Part shown: one piece after another, positions 57,481 through 64,000 of the stretch
How positions within the stretch are numbered: the first letter of the stretch is position 1
Layout: the number at the start of each line of letters is the position of its first letter
From: Lepisosteus oculatus
Lineage: Eukaryota > Chordata > Actinopteri > Semionotiformes > Lepisosteidae
Reading direction: 5' to 3'
Assembly (NCBI RefSeq): GCF_040954835.1
Contig: NC_090723.1
Span: 6,086,001-6,150,000 of the forward strand
Length of the DNA stretch: 64,000 nt
Made by a program: the position numbers and the translations under genes
Notes under the pieces: generated by a model
Databases searched by the model: none
What the model was told of the DNA's origin: nothing
The model's input: the letters and a program-made list of their open reading frames with translations, nothing else

Positions 57481-57642
57481 GCGTCAGCGTGCGCAGTCTG
57501 CAAAGGAACACGTAATAGGCTTCTTCCAATTCTGCAGCTCAAGAAGGCCTCACAGCCGAAACGTTGTGTCTTCTCTCTTCTCTTTTCAGCAGGGAATGAA
57601 CCTATCACTTGTTCCTTTGCAGATACGCATCCTAACGCACCT
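57481..57642. repeat. Foldback MITE-like element
   Basis: The left arm (CTGCAAAGGAACACGTAATA, GGCTTCTTCC) pairs with the right arm, whose reverse complement reads CTGCAAAGGAACAAGTGATA, GGTTCATTCC. The right half also has GAAGGCCTCACAGCCGAAAC and CGTTGTGTC, shared with the element at 868-1070. The left arm is shorter inside, so the copy has an internal deletion. Confidence 0.65.
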
Positions 57643-58345
57643 CCCCACCTGACCTACTTCAACCTACTCCTGCTGCGACCCACTATGCCTTCCTCTAAAT
57701 CCTTTTCTAGATCTCTTCGTCATCCCTCCTCCTCCTCCCTGGGCTGCATGCCCCTCTCTCTCACTAAACCAGCTTTCCGTCTCTTCACAGCGGTCTGTTC
57801 CAAGACCATGCTTTCTAACCGCCTCCTACTCCTGTACAGATGTCGTCGTTATAATATAAATTATAATTCCTAAAGGACTTCACGTCAAATTTAACCCTTT
57901 TTCTTTTGACTCCGGTAATACTCGGGAGACTTTTACAACTGTATCCTGCATTTTGCTAGACGATCTCGGGCACCTCCTGGAGGGGTCATTGCGACACTGC
58001 ATAGTTTTATTGGAATGGGGGGGGTTAGGTACGTTTGTGTTCACACTATGCAAGGGTAAACAAGCGAATTAAACTGGGAATTTAATTCTAGTTTTGTTCA
58101 GGGCGGAAAAGCCAGGTAAGTGGACTGGACCTCTAAGGGAAATTCCTATTTCTGTCATACAGTAAACACAGGCGCTGAACTTCATTCATTTAATGTGATT
58201 CTCCCGTCGGCCACCAATAACAGGTATTAATAGATTTCAAGCTTTGCGCTGCAATAAAATCAAATTTGTTTCTAGATACTGTACTGCGTTTTATTCTGGA
58301 TATAAATATTTTTAAAAGCGATAACCGCATAAATCTTTGTGGGGC

Positions 58346-58352
58346 AAAAAAA
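58346..58352 (-). terminator. RNA polymerase III terminator of tRNA-Cys
   Basis: Seven A on the + strand give TTTTTTT one base after the tRNA 3' end on the - strand, a normal Pol III stop. Confidence 0.85.
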
Positions 58353-58353
58353 G

Positions 58354-58425
58354 AGGGGGCACCCGGATTTGAACCGGGGACCTCTTGATCTGCAGTCAAA
58401 TGCTCTACCACTGAGCTATACCCCC
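58354..58425 (-). tRNA. tRNA-Cys (anticodon GCA)
   Basis: The - strand gives a 72-base tRNA with no intron: acceptor GGGGGTA pairing with TGCCCCC, D arm with A box TAGCTCAGTGG, anticodon stem TTTGA/TCAAG around loop CTGCAGA (anticodon GCA at 58391-58393 on the + strand), and T arm CCCCGGTTCAAATCCGGGG containing B box GGTTCAAATCC. All stems pair and a T7 terminator follows, so it looks functional and not SINE-derived. It supplies cysteine tRNA for cytosolic translation. It lies 1.3 kb upstream of the lasp1 start codon, transcribed away from it. The reading frame crossing it is meaningless. Confidence 0.97.
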
Positions 58426-58792
58426 GCTCCTACGTAGACGGCTGTCTTCTCTCTCTATTTAAAGCCGCAGCAATGAAATGCGATCTCGGAAGATTATCGT
58501 GAGGATTTGATATCGAAACGCCATCTTCGTAAATATTAAACTCTCCTGGTGCTGACTGAATATATTGTCTTAGCTCTACCTGAAACGTACATTACTGATC
58601 CTCAATATTTTCAGTTCAGGGCATGCATAGCGACCGGTACCTTGTCTGTGGCTATAAACACTGTTAACTGTTTTTTTTTCCCCCTAAAACTGGTGTTGAA
58701 TTTTAAATTTAAACCACATAATCAAAGCCGTTCCACATGCTTTGAATGCAACGTCATCCTGTCCTTGGTGTGAATGAAGAGGCGCAGCGTGG

Positions 58793-58807
58793 CCACAAGG
58801 CGGCGCT
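58793..58807 (+). promoter_or_regulatory. CTCF-like motif between tRNA-Cys and lasp1
   Basis: CCACAAGGCGGCGCT fits the CTCF core with C in the K position. It lies 0.37 kb from the tRNA and 0.9 kb from the lasp1 start. Confidence 0.35.
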
Positions 58808-59039
58808 TCGAACAAAGGGGAAAGACGCCCTTGCCGACAGCACCTCGGATCTTTGAGGAAGACGCAAATTTCACTCGCTACTTCGTGATCAAAACGAATA
58901 TGCACTTTTTTTTCGCCGCTTCATGTGGAAGGAAAAAAAATCACCCTCTGTGTTTGAGAACGGGTACTCTAGAGGTCTTAGCCGGAAGGCTGACTGTGTA
59001 TTTTCAACAAAAACAAAAAAAAGAGAGACGCTTATTCTT

Positions 59040-60260
59040 AAAAGGATGTCTGTGAGCAGCCCTTGGAAGACCGCGGCGCCCATCTGGGTCTTCAGCAGGC
59101 TGGCGAGACGCGTTACCGCCCCTTCCTACAAACCCCCCCCCCCAAAAAAAACACACCAAATGCGCTCGCCCGCTCCAGGCGCGCCCCTGGCCTGCGTGCC
59201 CGCGCTTCGAGCCTGCTCTGAAAGATTTATGCCGACGGACCCCGGGCAGAGGGAGGCAGGAGCGTCTTCTCTTTATATGCGGGACGCTTACGGGTCTGTC
59301 TTACAGGACGAAAAGAACACGCCCTGGGGGACCGACAGCCAAAATCACCCCGTGCTTTTTTTTTTGTCAGAAAAAAAAAAATCCTTCTTGTATGTGTGTG
59401 TGTTTTTAAGTGCACATGGGCGCGCTCCCGCGGGCCCGGCCCCCTCCTCCTCGGGACCGCGCAGCGCCCTTGAGCTGCGCTCGCTCCCGCCGTCTCGGCT
59501 TGTTCGCTGACAGCCAGCGGTGCGAGAACACGCCAGCGACAGCCCCGTCCCTCCCGGCGTGGACATACAGCTGCCCCGCAGGACGACCAGCCAGTCCCAC
59601 GCCCGTGGCTTCAGCCCGACGCAGTCGTCGTTTCGGGTTTATTTTTCTATTTTGTTTACTTTTTGTTTCATTTGGCAGCGCCGCCAGGGTACCCCCTCTC
59701 ACCCTCCCCAGCCAATATGAATCCGTCGTGCAGCAGATGTAACAAGGTGGTGTACCCGACTGAGAAAGTGAATTGTCTGGACAAGGTAAGGGACACGACA
59801 GACCCGCCGTTCCTCCCCTGCGGTGTGTGCCGTACGTGCTTCAGAAAATAAACTAGCGCCCCTCTTCGAGCAGGGGGGATCCTTTGCGATTTCGGCTGGG
59901 GGAAAGCGGGAAGCGGGCACCGGGCACCGGGCGAGCCAGACTGGGATGTGCAGGGAAGCAAACCGCGTCAAAGTGGGATTTTAGGAAAAGTTGGGCGAAG
60001 TCGGTCGCTGCGGTGCCGGGCGGCAGTGTCCGTGCGTGGGGGGGTGCCGCTCTGTTCCGCCCCGGGCTCGCTCGGTCCCGGGGTCCGGGGTTCAGACGCC
60101 TTTTTCCGCCCGGGCAGCCTGCCTGCCTGCCGGGGCTCGCCCGTGGACCGTGTGCGGGGACAACTGCGTGGGGGTGGTCGCGGAACACGCAGGGAGCCCC
60201 CGCCCCCCCCAGGCGCCTGCCACAGCGACTGTAAAGGGCAGGCGAGCTGAAACAGGAACC
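59040..60260 (+). promoter_or_regulatory. lasp1: CpG island and probable lasp1 promoter
   Basis: GC content and CpG density rise sharply at about 59040 against an AT-rich background (for example GGCGCGCCCC, CGCGGGCCCGGCC, CCCGCCGTCTCGG) and stay high past the lasp1 first exon. Further CpG-rich patches continue at 60550-60720, 61490-61720 and 62900-63360. No strong TATA box is placed to serve the ATG; a housekeeping-type dispersed start is likely. The transcription start is not determined. Confidence 0.7.
59717..59785 (+). CDS. lasp1: LIM and SH3 protein 1, first coding exon (partial gene)
   Basis: LASP1 is a cytoplasmic actin-binding adaptor of focal adhesions and stress fibres: LIM domain, two nebulin repeats, SH3 domain. 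This exon codes its first 23 residues, [23 protein letters not shown], then donor GTAAGG at 59786. C5 and C8 are the first LIM zinc ligands; the rest of the zinc finger (FWHKACFHC in the human protein) would be on exon 2, not found before 64000. Exon 1 ends after the same LDK codon in human LASP1. NEBL/LASP2 has a very similar start, so the exon alone does not decide the paralogue; the linked plxdc1 favours lasp1. Changes from human include N4S, A6S and G9N. Confidence 0.88.
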
Positions 60261-60880
60261 ATTTTGTAGGAGACAGAGGGGGGGGGGAGTTGAGAAGTAA
60301 CCGTTTGTTGGTCCGCTTCCTGTTCTGAGAAAGTGAGGACGCGGTGTAGCGCAGAGGCCTGGTCTGGTGCGGTCCCGCAGCCTACCTGCGGAGTGGATTT
60401 CACAGCCTGTGGGTTCATGGAAAAAACAAACCAAAAAAAGGATTTCATGACACCCCCACACACACACACATATATATAGTTTCAAGAAGCATGGTTCAAC
60501 TACAGCTGGGTTTATTTTATGTGTGTATAGATCTAAAAACTCGCTGTGGGTACGCGCCCCACCCCCGCCGGTGTGTGGAGATGTTTTTCACGGCCAGGTG
60601 GGTCGCGCGTCCCCGGGACGGTTTCTCAGCCCGTGTCCGTGTTGGCACTCCGGGTGTGGGTGTGGGTGCCTCTCCGTCACCCTGTCTGTAGGGTCGCGGG
60701 CTACGAGTGAGCCCACTGGCTCCAGAGCTGCATAATGTGCGTTACCTGCTCGCTCTTGTGTATGCGTCTTGTTGTGTTGTTGTTTTACTTCAGACGGGAG
60801 GTGTGCGTGGGAGATTGCTAAAAGGCGCGTTGGAATTTAAAGAAAAGTTTAAAGAAGTTGAATTCTTACTGGGACACTCG

Positions 60881-60895
60881 TCCCAGAGGGCGCTC
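60881..60895 (+). promoter_or_regulatory. CTCF-like motif in lasp1 intron 1
   Basis: TCCCAGAGGGCGCTC matches the CTCF core CCASYAGRKGGCRSY well. About 1.1 kb after lasp1 exon 1. Confidence 0.35.
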
Positions 60896-62284
60896 CCCCC
60901 CAAGTCCATGGGTGTGTATTTGGGGGTCATGCCTGTGCGAGAGGCGAACAGACACCGGTGCCCAGCGGGGATCTGTCTCGGTGAAACTCCCCCGCAGATG
61001 ATGGAAACACCCAGCTGGTTTCCTGGTGTTATCACGCTGCCGGGGCTGGGTTTTGTAAGAATGAAACTGGTTCTGCACAGGTACCCGGGCGGCTGGTTCC
61101 GATCTCCACTCGCCCGCTGTGTTTCTAAGGCGTTTCTTTCACTGTCCTTCCGAAAGCCTTTTCCTCCCCCCTTCGGTCTTCAAAACGGCTATGTCGTTTT
61201 TAAGCTACCACCCCGGATACTATTCGCTTTAGTTTGCCTTTCGGGGATCTAGAGGGCTTAACAGTGAAAGCGTTTGTACTGTATGTGGGTCGTTATGACT
61301 TTCGGTCCGTAGCTTTTACCTGACCGAAACGATCTCTGTCTGGCTCTGCGGGCGTGTGTGTGAGAGAGAGGGGTGCTTATTTACAGGTTTAGCAGGCGGT
61401 GTTCGAAAGGGGGTGTCAATGTGTCTCAGAGGACACTAAAATTCAATTACCCATTAACGAGGAGTCGATAGCATGTGTATTAAAAGCGCTTTAGTTCATA
61501 GTCCCTGGGGACGCGAGAGGCGGGGAGGGTTGGAGGACGGGGGCCGCGGACGCGCTCTTGGTGCTCCACAGAGCCAGGTGACGGGTTCCTGTGTGCGCGC
61601 ACGTTCAGGTGTGTGCGCGACGTGCCGCTGAACGTGCTCGCTGATCGCTTCCGCAATGGCCCGCGCTGGTTTACCGTTTGCTCCGATGGGCCGTGCGCAC
61701 GCCTTTCACCACACACACACACAACGTGGAGCGAAAGCAAAGTCTTCTCAAGGTCGCTTTACTGGGGCTTAGCTAACGTTGTAGTCTCCATCTTTGGAGA
61801 GCCATTTTTTTAAAAAAAATATAGAAATCGTTACGAAACAGGATGTGTGCTCATGGTGTGCAGAGACCGTGCTCTGCCAAGCATGACAAATGCAAGCAAC
61901 ACCCACTGTACTGAATAACGGCTCACATCACCATCAGTGTACAGCGTCCGTGAGTGTATGTAAACCTGGGAGCGTTTCATCCCAGCGCGGTGGCTCTCTC
62001 AACCTCAGGGTCCGGGGTTCACTCCCGGGCTCCTCCTGGGCGGAGCCTGCACGGGCTCCAGGCGTGTGTGTGTGTGGTATTGTGTCCAGCTGCTCCCGTT
62101 CTCCGGCCTGCTTTGCACTACCCCTGCCTCGGACTTGTGCCCCTCTGCTCCCTGTGTCTGCGAGGCAGGCTGCAGCTGGCCTGGACCCTCGTGGGCAAGC
62201 AGCCTACGGAGAGTGGACAGACCCTTTACACTGCTAACGTACAGCTTTTGACACGGAGTCGAACAAGTCCACACAGTTATCGAT

Positions 62285-62420
62285 AGGGCAGGAAGGATCA
62301 GCACTGCTGCCTCACAGCTGGGCCCTGTGTTCAGGTCCTGGGGTGCTGTCTGTGTGGAGTTTGTATGTTCTCCCTGTGTTTGCATGGGTTTCCTCTAGGT
62401 GCTCCTCCTCCGGGTGATTA
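62285..62420 (+). repeat. V-SINE-like element, 5' part
   Basis: CAGCACTGCTGCCTCACAGC, GGGGTGCTGTCTGTGTGGAG, TTTGTATGTTCTCCCTGTG and CATGGGTTTCCTCTAGGTGC. Truncated after the core. Confidence 0.7.
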
Positions 62421-63524
62421 TGTGGAATTTACTCCATTCTTAGCTCAATGTTTCCAGGTTCTGCACCCAAGGCTTCAGTGTAGGCAGAGAGAATATCGGT
62501 GAATATCCTCTTTCTCTGTGCATGTCTGCGTCAGGCCATGCGTGTTGCACAAATGGCCAGTGTTCTTGATGCTGGTGTGTTTGTGTGTGCTCTGTTTTGT
62601 GTGTGGTGTGCGGTCAGGACGCTGTGTTTTAATGTGCCAGTGGTTATGTAATTATATATTTATGCTGGTGCATGCTGTTCTGTATTTAGGGAGATAGCTA
62701 CATCAGAAATGGGCTCAGCTGAAATGGAACATGTGCATCCGAGCGTGATTGAGTAGCCTGAGTGCAGATAGGGTCATGCTCCAGAGCACATGAAAGGTGG
62801 AAAAAGAGCAGGCTCTCTCTCTACGACAGCCTCCCTGCTCCTGTGCTCCTGTGTGTGTCCAAGTCACGGAGCATGTACTGCGTGTGTCACTGTCGGCCGT
62901 CTGGTCTGCTCCCCGGGCCCCAGGTCAGCCCCGCCGCCGGCCTGCGGAGCGGTACGCGGACCCTGTGTGTCTGGGCACGGTGCACGCCAGCTGTGTGGTC
63001 TCCGTCTGGGTCTGTGTTTGCATGCATCTCTCTCCGCCTGTCTGCTAGTCTGGGAGATGGTGCCAGCCATATTGTCCCCCCCCCCCCACATGTGCTGCTG
63101 TTGATGGAGTGTTTTTTGGAAAAGCACGGCACCTCCTGGGAGGAAGGCCAAGAGAATCCCTGCTTTTTGCCAGAGTGTTTGTCTGACAAGCTGTGCGTCG
63201 GGTCGGGGGAGACGGGCGGGCAGGCCGGCCCGCGTGGGGCCCGGGGTGCGGTGTTCGGCCGCGGAGCGTGTCGGGGTGCGCCGTGGCCCCCAGCCCTTCT
63301 GTGTGTGCCGGGGGTCCTGCGCAGCATCCCCAAACCCTCCGTCGGCATTTAAACAGAGCGACGGCCGACGAAGCCAACAAAAGCTAGTTCAGGAAAACGA
63401 ACACAAGCATCAGTATGTCCTTGTGGAGAGGAACAGCTGTGCAGTTGTACAACAGTTATGGATACATGTTTTATACTGAAACAGTGCTTTCAGGAAATAT
63501 TATATATGTCATTTTGCATGGAGA

Positions 63525-63855
63525 AGGCAGCTCGGTGAGGCTGTGGTCCGCACTGCTGCCTTGTAGCACTGGGACTCTGGGTTCAAGCCCAGACCTGGGG
63601 TGCTGTCCGTGTGGAGTATGCATGTTCTCCCCATGTCTGTGGGGGTTTCCTTTGGCCGCTCTGGTTTTCTCCTGCAGTCCGAAGCCACGCTGGCGGGTTA
63701 CTTGTCTTCTGGGAGAATCAGCCCTGCTGTGCGTGCGTGCGTGCGCCCTGTGGTGGACTGGCATCTCATCCTGCCTCGAGCCCGTTGCTCGCTGGGATAG
63801 GCTCCGTCTCCCCCATGACCCTGAACTGGAAGAAGCCGTTGGATGATGGACGGAT
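63525..63855 (+). repeat. V-SINE-like element, near full length
   Basis: GCACTGCTGCCTTGTAGCAC, GGTTCAAGCCC (B box), GTGCTGTCCGTGTGGAGTAT, GCATGTTCTCCCCATGTCTG, a GTGCGTGCGTGCG run, GTGGTGGACTGGCATCTCAT, GCTGGGATAGGCTCCGTCTC and a degraded GGATGATGGA tail. All parts in order. Confidence 0.8.
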
Positions 63856-64000
63856 TGCGTGTGTGAAGGCGTTTCAGAGTCAGTCCCATGTCGTGAATGG
63901 ATTGTCTTCAGCGGGCTCAGTGTGGAAGCCTGCGCTCGGGTCCGAGTGGCGTGCGAGCCCTGCGTGGGGTCTAGACCACCTTCATCCTGCGCCATGTGGG

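Larger units (their letters stand above)
52841..58353. other. plxdc1-lasp1 intergenic region
   Basis: No protein gene supported. Holds a hAT-like MITE (53837-54009), a CA run (54457-54468), two foldback-family elements (55148-55245, 57481-57642), a MITE fragment (55485-55545), a minisatellite (56177-56754) and a CTCF-like motif (57220-57237). In human FBXO47 lies between LASP1 and PLXDC1 (from memory); nothing resembling an F-box gene was seen here. Confidence 0.65.
59786..64000 (+). other. lasp1: lasp1 intron 1, running past the window end
   Basis: No second LIM exon found. Contents: rest of the CpG island, a CTCF-like motif (60881-60895), CA/TA run (60450-60478), V-SINE-like elements (62285-62420, 63525-63855), C12 run (63076-63087). 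The long frames (60707-61252 +, 59853-60485 -, 62762-63352 +) are GC-rich with no domain and are judged to be chance. Confidence 0.75.

Noticed and set aside
58190..58411. A 73-codon - strand frame
   Set aside because: It crosses the tRNA-Cys gene; the MVEHLTADQEVPGSNPGAP part is the tRNA and flank translated.
59853..61252. Long frames on both strands in the lasp1 CpG island (210 codons -, 181 codons +)
   Set aside because: GC-rich DNA has few stop codons; the products are Arg/Pro/Gly/Ala-rich or featureless and lie in lasp1 intron 1.
62762..63380. Frames of 196 codons + and 153 codons - in lasp1 intron 1
   Set aside because: GC-rich chance frames; no LIM, nebulin or SH3 motif, so not a lasp1 exon.

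Overview
The window is vertebrate nuclear DNA, almost certainly from a ray-finned fish. Evidence: exons with GT-AG introns, a CpG-rich promoter, and several fish-type interspersed repeats (5S rRNA-derived SINE, V-SINE-like elements with TGGATGGA tails, tRNA-derived SINEs, foldback and hAT-like MITEs). The large introns and this repeat mix would suit a non-compact genome such as a gar, bowfin or sturgeon relative, but the species cannot be fixed from sequence alone. Most of the DNA is non-coding. Most long reading frames in it are chance, many of them in low-complexity or repeat DNA.

Region by region: 1-6450 is upstream DNA with no gene I can support. 6450-6768 is a GA-rich promoter/5' leader. 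6769-52080 holds a complete 14-exon plxdc1 gene (plexin domain containing 1, TEM7) on the + strand. All splice junctions and phases join into one 492-residue type I membrane protein: signal peptide, conserved nidogen-like/plexin-domain-containing ectodomain, PSI domain, one transmembrane helix and a short tail ending EAEQC. Intron 1 alone is 26.7 kb. The 3' UTR runs to about 52840 and contains a SINE. 52841-58353 is intergenic, with a hAT-like MITE, foldback elements and a 12-unit minisatellite (56177-56754). 58354-58425 is an intact tRNA-Cys(GCA) gene on the - strand. 59040-60260 is a CpG island, and inside it 59717-59785 is the first coding exon of lasp1 (LIM and SH3 protein 1) on the + strand. 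The rest of lasp1 lies beyond the window, and 59786-64000 is its first intron.

The genes act in different compartments: PLXDC1 is a cell-surface receptor-like protein, LASP1 a cytoplasmic actin/focal-adhesion adaptor, and the tRNA serves translation. What links them is synteny. As I recall, LASP1, PLXDC1 and tRNA-Cys genes also lie together on human 17q12, while the ohnologues NEBL and PLXDC2 are neighbours on human 10p12. The tandem + / + orientation here differs from the convergent human pair, and FBXO47, which separates them in human, is absent from this 7.6 kb gap. No novel gene system, CRISPR array or autonomous mobile element was found. The best leads are the tRNA-Cys/lasp1 promoter neighbourhood, the altered gene order, the minisatellite with a hairpin in each unit, and a series of CTCF-like motifs.
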